From positions 1,399,501 through 1,463,500 of the forward strand of contig BNHL01000001.1 in the NCBI GenBank assembly GCA_015472025.1: a stretch of DNA of 64,000 bases. The letters are read 5' to 3'. Made by a program: the position numbers and the translations under genes. This document shows, piece by piece, positions 35,432 through 44,071 of this stretch; position 1 is the first letter of the stretch; each line of letters opens with the position of its first letter. The notes beneath the pieces were generated by a model. That model ran no database searches. It saw only the letters and a program-made list of their open reading frames with translations, and was not told where the DNA came from. Source of the stretch: Cytophagales bacterium WSM2-2. Lineage in GTDB: Bacteria > Bacteroidota > Bacteroidia > Cytophagales > Cyclobacteriaceae.

Positions 35432-37961
35432 CCAGTGATTTGGTTCGGTAAAAAATCTGAAAATTGTCTTTACTGATTACAAAATTATAGATTTTGTGGT
35501 CGGAAAACGGTTTGTTTTTCGACAGATCGCCCAGGTACAGATAATAATACTTCATAGCCGTTTCACGATCGGGAAATTCCACACTCATGGTGAGTGTTTT
35601 TTCGTCCATTCCCAGGTTGCTTGTGGTCAGTTTCAAGGCATTCCATGAAACAAAATTGAATTTTTCGAGTGCATCTACGACAGAATTAGTAAGCCGATCT
35701 GCAGAATTGTAGATAACTACAAAGAAATGGGGGCCCTCGGCCGGGCCGAACTTATTCTCTTTTGACTTCTCTACTCTTTCAACAAACGTTTTGGATGAAG
35801 CCATCAGTTGCTCGGCATAGGTCTTCAACGGATGTTTGGGGTACTTCTTTATAAATTCACTCAGCTCGAACTGGTATTTACTGATATCTTCAGTGCGAGC
35901 CATAATCAACACCCGCAACAATTCCAACTGCGGTGTAAAATTGGTTTCCCCGGATTGCAATGCTTCACTTACTTTGTCCATCGCAGCCTTGAGATTATTC
36001 TGCTGATAATACGTGTAAGCCTCCTTGTACATTAGTTTTTGCTTCTCCGCAAGAGCACTGGTCTCCTTGATATAGTTCGGATTGATCAGGATTCTTGCAA
36101 ACGTTGATTCCGGAAATTCTTTTTGAAGTAAATCCGCATAATACTCAGCCTTGCCATCATTTTTCTCTTTATGAATCAGGTATAGCTTGTACAGCACTTC
36201 CGGTCTACGCTCCGATTTCGGAAAACGACCCAGCAACTTTTCATATGATTCTGCTGCGTTGTCTTTTTCATTGAGGTTAAAATAGTACAGATCACCAAGG
36301 TGGAAATAAGCATCTTCAATTTTAGCCAAGGCTTCATTCTTTTTCTCTTCGCTGTATGGCAATTGTGCTTTAAGTTTAGCCAGCAAGTCCTCCTTGGGCG
36401 CCTTGGTTTCTTCCTTCTTTTTCTCAGCCTTGACAGGCTCTTTTTCTACCACTGGTTGGTTAGCAGTGATATCGCTGGCCGACCCCGACTTAGCCGACCT
36501 CCGCCAATTGTCTTCCAGTGTAACATTGCCCCATATCCTTTGAAAGTCCGTCTGCCCAGTGGCTACCAGGTCTCTATTGGAAAAATACCATTCGCTTGTA
36601 TTACTATCCCCCGCTGGCGTCCCATTCCCGGCGGTGCTGGTCCCAGGGTTTTCGTCAGGCGCACTGCTTTTCTTTTTTTTCTTTTTTGCCGCACTGTTTT
36701 TCTTGTCTTTGTTTGTCAATGAATCAAACCGTTTGCGAAGAGCGGCAGTATCGAGAGCCGCCAATGTGAGAAGGCTGTCATTGAGTGTAATGGTCTCGGT
36801 GTACTTCACAAACTCACCCAGGATAGATTGACGTTTTTTGATAGCCTCCAAATCTTCAAAATCTTTGGGCAACGCATTTACTGCACTATCATAATATAAT
36901 TTAGCTGGTTTGTATTTCTTTAAAGAATCAAAATTGATTTGCCCTATTCGCAAGAATGACAACCCCTGGATGCGTTTGTTCTTGCCGGCATGAGCCGCAA
37001 GTCTGTAGTCTCCTATTGCTTCCGACAGGTTGTTTTGCTTCTTCTCAAATTCGCCCAACTCAAAATAGATTTTGTCTTTGAACTCTGCATTCTTCGAATC
37101 CTTTAAGAGTTTATCAAATTGCTTTCTTACCAGTTTGACGTCTCTTGAAGATGCCAGCTTTGCAACCTGTGCCATGTTCAGGCGTGCATAAAAATCAATT
37201 TCATAGTCGGGATTAGTAGCAAGGCACTTCCCATAGAAATTATACGCTTCTGCGTCAAACCCTAACTTCTGGTACACCTGCCCGATAATAAAATAAATTC
37301 TTCCTTTCCGGTCTTGACGAGTAAGTAAAGTATCCGCTTGCGAGAGATTGCTAACCATGTTATTGTAATCATTTCGGATTTGGTAGTAGCTCGCTTTTTC
37401 GAGGTATAATGTTTTTTGATTGGTGCGATTGAGTTTTTCCTTTTCAAGAAAATGAAATGCTTCCTCCGCCCGGTCGAAATCACCCATCTCGGTAAATGTT
37501 CGAATCAATCCCAGTAGGGCTCGATGACGAAGATTGGGATTTTGACTTTTGGTGTTGACATATTTAAAGGTGAGGATCGCGTTCTGATAGTCGCATGCAT
37601 AAAGGCGGGCAAGCCCCACCATCAGGTAGTTGTCATTTACCCAACGGCTATTGGGATGGCGCTGAATAGAAATCGAAGCCATCTTGATAATCTCATCTGT
37701 ATTTTTTTTGTAAGACTTGGCAAAGACAGTGTCAAGGCGGGGGTAAAGAAGGAGGATTTTATTGTGGTCATCATCCAGGCTTTTCAGGATCATTTTTTCT
37801 ACTTCCAGAGCCCCCTCTTTCGCATAAAAATATCCGTTAAAATGAGCCGTGAGATTGTGGTATACATTGCTGGTAACAGTGTTTTGCTCCAGCGAACAGC
37901 CGGCAAAAACGGAAGCTAAAAGCAGAAAAATAAGTGCCGACTTGACTAAAGATTCCTTCAC
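35391..37961 (-). CDS. porW: SprE/PorW-type TPR lipoprotein of the type IX secretion system
   Basis: 856 residues. Lipobox 'VFAGC' (Cys about 22). The start of the mature protein, 'NVYHNLTAHFNGYFYAKE', is the recognisable SprE/PorW opening; many TPR-like helical pairs follow to about residue 400. A Lys/Pro-rich linker ('KKKKKSSAPDENPG') precedes a second helical and alpha/beta part ending 'YRTKSLDEYLTFFDKNYQK'. SprE/PorW links the T9SS outer-membrane complex with the inner-membrane motor in studied species. Co-directional with PBP1A, suggesting co-expression of secretion and wall synthesis. Confidence 0.85.
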   Translation of the reverse strand: MKESLVKSALIFLLLASVFAGCSLEQNTVTSNVYHNLTAHFNGYFYAKEGALEVEKMILKSLDDDHNKILLLYPRLDTVFAKSYKKNTDEIIKMASISIQRHPNSRWVNDNYLMVGLARLYACDYQNAILTFKYVNTKSQNPNLRHRALLGLIRTFTEMGDFDRAEEAFHFLEKEKLNRTNQKTLYLEKASYYQIRNDYNNMVSNLSQADTLLTRQDRKGRIYFIIGQVYQKLGFDAEAYNFYGKCLATNPDYEIDFYARLNMAQVAKLASSRDVKLVRKQFDKLLKDSKNAEFKDKIYFELGEFEKKQNNLSEAIGDYRLAAHAGKNKRIQGLSFLRIGQINFDSLKKYKPAKLYYDSAVNALPKDFEDLEAIKKRQSILGEFVKYTETITLNDSLLTLAALDTAALRKRFDSLTNKDKKNSAAKKKKKKSSAPDENPGTSTAGNGTPAGDSNTSEWYFSNRDLVATGQTDFQRIWGNVTLEDNWRRSAKSGSASDITANQPVVEKEPVKAEKKKEETKAPKEDLLAKLKAQLPYSEEKKNEALAKIEDAYFHLGDLYYFNLNEKDNAAESYEKLLGRFPKSERRPEVLYKLYLIHKEKNDGKAEYYADLLQKEFPESTFARILINPNYIKETSALAEKQKLMYKEAYTYYQQNNLKAAMDKVSEALQSGETNFTPQLELLRVLIMARTEDISKYQFELSEFIKKYPKHPLKTYAEQLMASSKTFVERVEKSKENKFGPAEGPHFFVVIYNSADRLTNSVVDALEKFNFVSWNALKLTTSNLGMDEKTLTMSVEFPDRETAMKYYYLYLGDLSKNKPFSDHKIYNFVISKDNFQIFYRTKSLDEYLTFFDKNYQK

Positions 37962-38051
37962 ATTTCAAATATCACGTAATTATTTTGAACGTACAGCATG
38001 GATAAGTATTGTAACCAGTCCACGGACGGCTCGTATATATTTTATTATCCC

Positions 38052-38059
38052 TACTTTTG
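38052..38059 (+). promoter_or_regulatory. Candidate -7 box for the M23/bactofilin operon
   Basis: TACTTTTG fits TAnnTTTG, 15 nt before the TTG start at 38075, in the gap shared with divergent porW. No clear -33 element. Confidence 0.35.
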
Positions 38060-38074
38060 TAAAATTTTCTAGAA

Positions 38075-38938
38075 TTGAAGCCTAAGAAAACCTTGTCTGA
38101 GCGTCTGACCGCTCCTTATCAGTTGGTGGTGCGCAGCGAAGAGAACCTGGCGGAAAGAACTACGGTGTCTTTCACCTACGCCAAGTTATTGGTGATCTTG
38201 TCTGCACTGTTCTTATTTATCTTCGTTGGAAGTCTTTTTTTATCGAAGACCTTACTGGCAAAATGGTTCGACCCAAAGTACGAACTGGCGGCCCAGAAAA
38301 AACAACTGGTTGAGCTGGCCAAGCGGCTTGATTCCCTGGCTATCGAAGAAGACAGGAAAGAAAAATTCATTCAAAATTTTCAACGTGTTCTTCGTGGAGA
38401 TACCTCCAGCGGATTTGTCGATCCGGCCCAGGTACTAAAAGCATCCACCAGCCTCGCTAAATCGGTTGGAAATATGAAACTGGCGCCTTCCGACTCACAG
38501 TTCAGAAAAGAATTCGAGCAATCGCAATTCTCTTTCGTATCGCTCAACAGCAAATACCGCGAACTCCAAAACATTTTCTTCTTCACTCCAATCACAGGTT
38601 TTATAAGTGACAAGTACGACAGCAAAAAAGGTCACTATGGAGTAGACATTGTTGCCAAAACGAACGAGTCAGTCAAGTGCGTTGCGGATGGAACCGTGGT
38701 CATGTCTAGTTGGACACAGGATGCAGGATATGTTATTGCAGTGCAGCACCAGGGGAGCCTCGTGAGCGTATACAAGCACAATGCCACACTTCTGAAAAAA
38801 GTTGGTAGCTTTGTGAATGCAGGAGACATCATTTCCATCGTTGGCAACAGCGGGGAAATGACCGACGGGCCACACTTGCATTTTGAAATGTGGTACAACG
38901 GGAACTCCCTGAACCCGGAAGAGTTTGTAACTTTTTAA
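38075..38938 (+). CDS. M23 family (LytM-type) peptidoglycan endopeptidase, membrane anchored
   Basis: 287 residues, starting at a TTG codon (no ATG fits). Short cytoplasmic tail, one membrane helix ('LLVILSALFLFIFVGSLFL', about 34-52), a coiled-coil-like stalk, then the zinc domain with 'HYGVD' (His and Asp ligands) and 'HLHFEMW'. 'GFISDKYD' and 'GTVVMSSWTQDAGYVIAVQH' are standard M23. Cuts peptide cross-links in peptidoglycan. 10 bp upstream of a bactofilin; M23-bactofilin pairs control cell shape in several phyla. Confidence 0.92.
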   Translation: MKPKKTLSERLTAPYQLVVRSEENLAERTTVSFTYAKLLVILSALFLFIFVGSLFLSKTLLAKWFDPKYELAAQKKQLVELAKRLDSLAIEEDRKEKFIQNFQRVLRGDTSSGFVDPAQVLKASTSLAKSVGNMKLAPSDSQFRKEFEQSQFSFVSLNSKYRELQNIFFFTPITGFISDKYDSKKGHYGVDIVAKTNESVKCVADGTVVMSSWTQDAGYVIAVQHQGSLVSVYKHNATLLKKVGSFVNAGDIISIVGNSGEMTDGPHLHFEMWYNGNSLNPEEFVTF

Positions 38939-38948
38939 ACTAACGAGT

Positions 38949-39365
38949 ATGTTAACATCAAAAGAACAGAAACGTGCTGCCGATGAAATCAGCAACAGTA
39001 GCAATGTTATTGGCAAAGGAACCGTGCTAGAAGGGAACATTGAAACTTATGGAAACATTCGCATCGAAGGACGTATCATCGGCAATATCAAATCGAAATC
39101 AAAAATTGCATTGGGCCACGGAAGTCATGTTGAAGGCAACATCGGTGCTCAAAATGCCGATATTGAAGGTGAAGTGAAAGGCAAAGTAGACATCACCGAA
39201 TTACTTATTCTGAAATCAACTGCCGTTGTTCATGGCGACATCGCCACAGGCAAACTGGTAGTAGAACCTGGCGCTATCTTCAATGGTAACTGCCGCATGG
39301 GCACTGTGAAAGATATCAAGCTTTCCGAGGTCCGTTCACCTCAAGCCGAAGCACGGATGAATTGA
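38949..39365 (+). CDS. Bactofilin
   Basis: 138 residues. A short disordered N-terminus, then the DUF583/bactofilin beta-helix ('NVIGKGTVLEGNIETYGNIRIEGRIIGNIKS', 'VEGNIGAQNADIEGEVKGKV') and a flexible tail. Polymerises without nucleotide into membrane-associated filaments; likely scaffold for the adjacent M23 enzyme. Next gene starts 1 bp after its stop. Confidence 0.92.
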   Translation: MLTSKEQKRAADEISNSSNVIGKGTVLEGNIETYGNIRIEGRIIGNIKSKSKIALGHGSHVEGNIGAQNADIEGEVKGKVDITELLILKSTAVVHGDIATGKLVVEPGAIFNGNCRMGTVKDIKLSEVRSPQAEARMN

Positions 39366-39366
39366 T

Positions 39367-39570
39367 GTGAAGGAAGAAAAACCTCAAAACAGTTTTTTAA
39401 AATACTCGAGTCTCGGATTGCAGTTGTTGTTCACCATTGGATTGAGTGCCTGGATTGGACTCAAATTGGATCAATACCTGGGTCTAAAATTTCCAGCATT
39501 CCTGCTATCCTTCACCTTGCTCTCTTTTGCAGGACTGATGTACAAACTTTACCGATCTCTGAATGAATAA
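39367..39570 (+). CDS. atpZ: AtpZ/AtpI-family small membrane protein
   Basis: 67 residues from a GTG start (39367-39369). Two helices with 'LGLQLLFTIGLSAWIGLKLDQYLG' and 'FPAFLLSFTLLSFAGLMYKLYR', matching AtpZ, an accessory of F0F1-ATP synthase linked to Mg/Ca handling or assembly. Overlaps the next gene by 8 bp. Confidence 0.8.
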   Translation: MKEEKPQNSFLKYSSLGLQLLFTIGLSAWIGLKLDQYLGLKFPAFLLSFTLLSFAGLMYKLYRSLNE

Positions 39571-39916
39571 GAATCTGCTTGTCTTTACCGTCAGCCTCAT
39601 CGTTACAACCGTAGCCATCGGATTCGGTACCATGCAATTTATTGTTCCCTCCTTCCTGGTTTTAATATTGGGTTCACTTGCAGTAGCCACATGGCTCGTT
39701 TACTATTTTGTTCTAAAAACAAAACCAGAAAATTTTATAAAGAATTATTTGTTGACGGTAGTGCTGAAGTTGATTGTCGGAGGCATTTTCATTTTTATAC
39801 TCCTGTTCCGTGATCCGGCCGGAGCCAATGACAATGCCATCCTTTTTATGGGAGCTTACTTGATGCTCACTGTGCTTGAAGTGGGTTTCCTTTTCAAAAA
39901 ATTCGGCCAGCTATAA
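39563..39916 (+). CDS. Four-helix membrane protein, AtpI-like
   Basis: 117 residues, almost entirely hydrophobic with four helices and a short loop 'RDPAGANDNA'. In Bacteroidota a protein of this kind often sits between atpZ and atpB. Here no atpB follows: the gene converges on tag with a 6-bp overlap. Function likely tied to ATP synthase assembly, by position only. Confidence 0.6.
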   Translation: MNKNLLVFTVSLIVTTVAIGFGTMQFIVPSFLVLILGSLAVATWLVYYFVLKTKPENFIKNYLLTVVLKLIVGGIFIFILLFRDPAGANDNAILFMGAYLMLTVLEVGFLFKKFGQL

Positions 39917-40486
39917 TTTGCCCACTTCTTTGTAGCGGAAGCAAGTAGCCATATGGTCGTTTACCAGGCCGCAGGCCTGCATGTGTGCATAGATCACTGT
40001 ACTCCCGACAAACTTAAAACCACGTTTGATTAAATCTTTGCTGAGCGCATCTGATTCTTTAGTTGTAGCCGGAGCATGTCCTAGTGTTTTCCATTTGTTC
40101 ACAATGGATTCCCCTCCTACGAAACTCCAGATGTATTTGTCAAAACTTCCAAACTCCTTTTGAATTTCCAGGAAACGTTTTGCATTATTCACTGCCGCAT
40201 GAACTTTAAGCTTGTTCCGTATGATACCCGGGTCAGTCAGTATTTTGTCGATTCGTTTCTGCGTAAAGCGAGCTACTTTTTCCGGATCAAATTCCGCGAA
40301 ATTTTTACGGTAGCCTTCTCTCTTCTTCAAAATTGTACTCCAGCTTAATCCCGCCTGCGCTCCCTCGAGAATCAAAAACTCAAAATGCGTTCTGTCATCA
40401 TGCACGGGAACTCCCCATTCTTCATCATGATATTTGATGTACTGCTCAAATGCCAGGCACCACGGGCATCGAATCTTCTCTTTCAT
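39911..40486 (-). CDS. tag: DNA-3-methyladenine glycosylase I
   Basis: 191 residues. 'RCPWC' at the N-terminus, 'YHDEEWGVPVHDD', 'QAGLSWSTILKKREGYRKNFAEFDP' and C-terminal 'HMATCFRY'. C7, H20 and the C-terminal His and Cys would form the zinc snap of Tag. Excises 3-methyladenine in base excision repair. Monocistronic, divergent from the next gene. Confidence 0.95.
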   Translation of the reverse strand: MKEKIRCPWCLAFEQYIKYHDEEWGVPVHDDRTHFEFLILEGAQAGLSWSTILKKREGYRKNFAEFDPEKVARFTQKRIDKILTDPGIIRNKLKVHAAVNNAKRFLEIQKEFGSFDKYIWSFVGGESIVNKWKTLGHAPATTKESDALSKDLIKRGFKFVGSTVIYAHMQACGLVNDHMATCFRYKEVGKL

Positions 40487-40560
40487 ATTTTAGAATCGAT
40501 AAAATATTTCAGAAGTCAAGTAACAAATTAATTGTGTAACTTCCTGAAGGCAACAAGCAA

Positions 40561-40947
40561 ATGAAAACTTTACTTCTGTTCGCGGGACTAATTACTTCAG
40601 TGATGCTGCACGCGCAGTTTCGACCGGAGAGTCCGAGCCTTGTTTACCATCTGAATGCACCTGTCGCTTTGCCGCAAAAAACATTTATTCGAGGTGTTCT
40701 TTCTGATCCGGTACAGAACTATCGTCCCTCTTCACCAATGCTGACCAATTTTATCAGCGACTCACGCACCCAAAATTTTTCATATTGGACAGGTGCTGTA
40801 ACTACGATGTCCTTCAACAAAGGAAGATTTGGAACACTTTACTACTGGGATCTCCAGGGTAATTTGCGTGGCACTCGTGGCTTCATCGATATCTCCGGCA
40901 AAAACAAACGCGGAGTCAAGCTGGTGTTTCCGTGGAGAAAATTCTAA
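40561..40947 (+). CDS. Exported protein of unknown function
   Basis: 128 residues; signal peptide ending LHAQ. Basic, with aromatic-rich segments ('QNFSYWTGAVTTMSF', 'FGTLYYWDLQGNLRGTRGFIDIS'). No family recognised. Its stop is 22 bp before the secreted RidA-like gene, so the two may share a transcript. Confidence 0.6.
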   Translation: MKTLLLFAGLITSVMLHAQFRPESPSLVYHLNAPVALPQKTFIRGVLSDPVQNYRPSSPMLTNFISDSRTQNFSYWTGAVTTMSFNKGRFGTLYYWDLQGNLRGTRGFIDISGKNKRGVKLVFPWRKF

Positions 40948-40969
40948 TTTGAAATCAATTCAATATCTT

Positions 40970-41494
40970 ATGAAAAAGATAATACTGCTTTTGGCATTCA
41001 TCTCTACATCTGCGCTAGTCAACGCTCAAAAAATAGATTTTGATAAAAAGCTTAAAGAATTGAGCGTAGAACTTTATCCTCCTACCAAGCCCATGGGCAA
41101 TTATGTAAAAGTAGTTCGCTCCGGGAACTTACTTTTTTTCGCGGGCCACGGACCTACTCGTGCGGACAACAGCAACATCACCGGCAAGGTTGGAAAAGAC
41201 CTTACGCTTGAGCAAGGTTACGAGGCCGCGAAACAAACGGGAGTGGCTTTGCTGAGCACGCTCAAAGGAGAGATAGGCGACCTGAACAAGGTGAAGCGAA
41301 TCGTAAAAGTACTGGGTATGGTAAACTGCACAGACACTTTTGTCGATCAGCCGAAAGTAATCAATGGTTTTTCCGATTTAATGGTCGCCATCTTCGGTGA
41401 AAAAGGGAAGCACGCCCGCTCTGCCGTTGGCATGTATATGCTCCCTTCCAATATTTCTGTTGAAATTGAAATGATCGTAGAGATAGAAGACTAA
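40970..41494 (+). CDS. Secreted RidA (YjgF/YER057c/UK114) family protein
   Basis: 174 residues from the ATG at 40970, which starts a signal peptide (MKKIILLLAF...VNAQ); the longest reading begins inside the previous gene and is rejected. The body is a RidA-fold domain: 'LFFAGHGPTRADNS', 'EQGYEAAKQTGVALLSTLKGEIGDLNKVKRIVKVLGMVNC' and 'HARSAVGMYMLPSNISVEIEMIVEI', with the Arg that binds the imine/enamine carboxylate in active RidA. Classical RidA is cytosolic, so export suggests a different substrate or role. Confidence 0.82.
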   Translation: MKKIILLLAFISTSALVNAQKIDFDKKLKELSVELYPPTKPMGNYVKVVRSGNLLFFAGHGPTRADNSNITGKVGKDLTLEQGYEAAKQTGVALLSTLKGEIGDLNKVKRIVKVLGMVNCTDTFVDQPKVINGFSDLMVAIFGEKGKHARSAVGMYMLPSNISVEIEMIVEIED

Positions 41495-41520
41495 ATCTAA
41501 ATCTGATCACGAATACCAAT

Positions 41521-41973
41521 TCACGCCTTCATCCATTCAAAAACCTGGTAGTGCTCGCCATTCATTCCCAAAGCTGAGTAGACTTCCATTGCAGGCTTAT
41601 TGCTTTTATCAACATATAATCGAATACCGCGAAAATCAGGATCGTCTTTGACGATTTGTCGGACGTGGTTGTATAGTTGCTTATAAACGCCTTTCCCGCG
41701 GTGGTCTTTTGCGACATAAACTGACTGGATCCAAACTACAGTTCCGTTGCGCCAGTCGCTCCATTCAAACGTAGTCATTAAACAACCAACTACTTCATCC
41801 TCATTCTCTGCCACATAATATCTACCCTTGGTGGGATCTTTGAATAATTTATTGACTCCCAAAGTCAGTGAGCTTATCTCCAGAGTTATGTTTTCAGTTT
41901 CCAATGCCATTTTCAACTGGAAATCCAGGAGGCTGGGGATGTCCTTGGAGGTTGCTTCGCGAACGATCATCAA
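41521..41973 (-). CDS. GNAT family N-acetyltransferase
   Basis: 150 residues, a single GNAT domain: 'IVREATSKDIPSLLDFQLKMALETE' start, 'YYVAENEDEVVGCLM', motif A 'IQSVYVAKDHRGKGVYKQLYNHV' (acetyl-CoA pyrophosphate loop R-G-K-G) and 'RLYVDKSNKPAMEVYSALGM'. Substrate unknown. 17 bp downstream of the trans-sulfuration gene on the same strand. Confidence 0.88.
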   Translation of the reverse strand: MMIVREATSKDIPSLLDFQLKMALETENITLEISSLTLGVNKLFKDPTKGRYYVAENEDEVVGCLMTTFEWSDWRNGTVVWIQSVYVAKDHRGKGVYKQLYNHVRQIVKDDPDFRGIRLYVDKSNKPAMEVYSALGMNGEHYQVFEWMKA

Positions 41974-41990
41974 AGTCTCTATTGGTGAAA

Positions 41991-43118
41991 TTACAAGGCC
42001 TGGCGGATGTCGTTGATCAAATCTTCTGGTGACTCAATCCCGACTGAAAAGCGCAGAAGTTTATCGGAAATTCCAGCCACTTTTCTTTCTGCGGCACTCA
42101 GTTTTGAGTGAGATGTTTTTATTGGTTGTGCGATCGTAGACTCAACGCCACCCAGACTGATGGCTTTATGAATCACTTTGAGGCGCTTAAGGAATTTTTC
42201 AGGGCTTCCTTTCACTTCAAACGAAAGCATTCCACCAAATCCTCCACGCATTTGTTTTTTTGCAATGACGTAACCGGGATGATCCTTAAGCCCGGGGTAA
42301 TACACTGCACTTACCTTCGATTCGCTGTCTAGGTAATTTGCTATAGCCAACGCATTTTTATTTTGCTGTTGCACTCGAAGCACAATCGTCTTCAAGCTCC
42401 GTTCAATTAAATAAGCAGCATGCGCATCTACACTTCCTCCAAAATGATTGGCACTTTCAGCGATTCTCGCAGTCAGTCGTTTTGAAGCCACGGCAACGCC
42501 ACAACACAAATCACTGTGCCCACCGATGTACTTCGTGCCACTGTGTGTGACAATGTCGATTCCAAAATCAATCGGATTCTGATTTACCGGTGAGGCAAAA
42601 GTATTGTCGATAATGGTGACGATCTTCCGCTGCTTGGCAATCCTTGCGACACCCGCGATGTCTGTAATTTTTAAAAGTGGGTTGGAAGGAGTTTCAATGT
42701 AGATAACCTTTGTATTCGGCCGGATGGCCTTTTCAAATTTATCAAGATCGGATATATCAGTCATGGTATGTTGGATACCATAACGTTTGAGTTCGTTGAG
42801 GGCTGCATGGTGCGTACCTCCGTATAAATCATTCTGAAATAGTACGTGGTCACCTGCCTTCAGCATGGCAAACAGTGATGTCATAATAGCGGCCATGCCT
42901 GAACTAAACAGCAACCCGTCTTCCGCGTTTTCGAGCGCAGCCACTTTTTTAACAACCGCTGTCTGGTTGGGTGTATTAAAATAGCGCGGGTAGCGGACCA
43001 CTGAATCATAATCATATGCAGATGCCGGGTAAATGGGGTTAACCAATCCGCCAAATACCGGATCGCCCACCGAGCCTACATGCACACTTTGAGTCAGTTT
43101 TGATACAGATTTTTTCAT
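41991..43118 (-). CDS. Cys/Met metabolism PLP enzyme (cystathionine gamma-lyase/synthase type)
   Basis: 375 residues from the ATG at 43116-43118 (MKKSVSK); a 12-residue extension upstream does not resemble the family. PLP Lys K196 in 'THSGTKYIGGHSDLCCG', 'SSGMAAIMTSLFAML', 'YGGTHHAAL', 'YIETPSNPLLK' and 'VESTIAQPIKTSHS', all typical. Whether it makes or breaks cystathionine (MetB vs Mgl/CGL) cannot be read off. Cytosolic. Confidence 0.88.
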   Translation of the reverse strand: MKKSVSKLTQSVHVGSVGDPVFGGLVNPIYPASAYDYDSVVRYPRYFNTPNQTAVVKKVAALENAEDGLLFSSGMAAIMTSLFAMLKAGDHVLFQNDLYGGTHHAALNELKRYGIQHTMTDISDLDKFEKAIRPNTKVIYIETPSNPLLKITDIAGVARIAKQRKIVTIIDNTFASPVNQNPIDFGIDIVTHSGTKYIGGHSDLCCGVAVASKRLTARIAESANHFGGSVDAHAAYLIERSLKTIVLRVQQQNKNALAIANYLDSESKVSAVYYPGLKDHPGYVIAKKQMRGGFGGMLSFEVKGSPEKFLKRLKVIHKAISLGGVESTIAQPIKTSHSKLSAAERKVAGISDKLLRFSVGIESPEDLINDIRQAL

Positions 43119-43193
43119 CGGGGAAAATGTTAGCCGGTAAAGATAGTTACCCAAAATTCATTTTTTCCCCGTTCATGGATTAACTTGCGGGGT

Positions 43194-43847
43194 ATGCAGA
43201 AAATTGACGTTTGCCTTACCGACGATCACCAGATTTTCCGCAAGGCAATGGTGAAATTGCTGAAGACTTTTGGCCGGATTGGTGAAATCTACGAGGCAGG
43301 CAATGGCGAGGAGTGCCTGGCAAAAGTAAAAGAGAAAAAACCTCATGTCGTCATACTTGACCTCAACATGCCGCTGATGGACGGCTCGAAGTGTGCTGAA
43401 AACCTGATCAAGAAATTTCCAGATATCAAAATCATTGTCCTCACTTCACATGACAGTGAAAAATACATGCTGTACATGCTTGAACTTGGTGTCAATTCAT
43501 TTCTGTTGAAAAGTACAGATCCGGAGGAGCTGGAAAAGGCCATTTACTCTGTTGCTGATAATGATTTCTATCACAACGAATTGCTCAATTCTGTCATCCG
43601 TAAAAGTTTGAAGGACAGATTTGCTTCTGCTCGGCCCAATTTCAACAATGAACATCCCATCTCCGAACGAGAACGTGAAATCCTGAAAATGATTTGTGAC
43701 GAAATAAGTCTTAAAGAGATTGCAAACCGTTTGTCCGTAAGCGAAAAAACAATCTATACCCATAAGCTTAACATTCAGTCCAAACTCAAGGTGAGTAGTA
43801 CCGTAGGGTTGGTGAAAGCTGCCTTCGAGATGGGCCTCTTCAACTAA
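43194..43847 (+). CDS. NarL/LuxR-type response regulator
   Basis: 217 residues from the ATG at 43194; a TTG three codons earlier is also possible. Receiver domain with D10/D11, phospho-acceptor D56 in 'VVILDLNMPLMDG', Thr in 'IIVLTSHD', Lys in 'FLLKSTDPEE', and a C-terminal LuxR HTH ('ISEREREILKMICDEISLKEIANRLSVSEKTIYTHKLNIQSKL'). Controls transcription when phosphorylated. The cognate kinase is not in the window. Next to the four-gene unit starting at 44072, which begins with a degenerate receiver. Confidence 0.93.
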   Translation: MQKIDVCLTDDHQIFRKAMVKLLKTFGRIGEIYEAGNGEECLAKVKEKKPHVVILDLNMPLMDGSKCAENLIKKFPDIKIIVLTSHDSEKYMLYMLELGVNSFLLKSTDPEELEKAIYSVADNDFYHNELLNSVIRKSLKDRFASARPNFNNEHPISEREREILKMICDEISLKEIANRLSVSEKTIYTHKLNIQSKLKVSSTVGLVKAAFEMGLFN

Positions 43848-43870
43848 CTGCTTCCAATAAAAGGCTCCTA

Positions 43871-43889
43871 AGAAAAATCTGATTTTTCT
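43871..43889 (+). terminator. AT-rich hairpin after the response regulator gene
   Basis: AGAAAAATC (43871-43879), T, GATTTTTCT (43881-43889), a 9-bp perfect inverted repeat 23 nt after the stop codon. The T-rich arm could act as a weak terminator; a palindromic binding site is the alternative. The rest of the 224-bp gap to 44072 holds a GGTTTAGGTTTAG direct repeat and no gene. Confidence 0.4.
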
Positions 43890-44071
43890 AAGAAAATTCT
43901 TACCAAGAAATTTAGCAAACACGTTTTTTAGGTCAAAAAAAGGCATAAAAATAAGCCTTCTCCCTCGTTGCTTCCTTCATAGCAAAGCCACCTCCTTTTT
44001 TCATTGACCTTCGACCTGATGATCCGCATGAAAGATCATTACGGTTTAGGTTTAGTTTAAATTTTTGGATT

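Noticed and set aside
40829..40969. N-terminal extension of the RidA-like gene
   Set aside because: Lies within the preceding gene in another frame; the later ATG starts a signal peptide.
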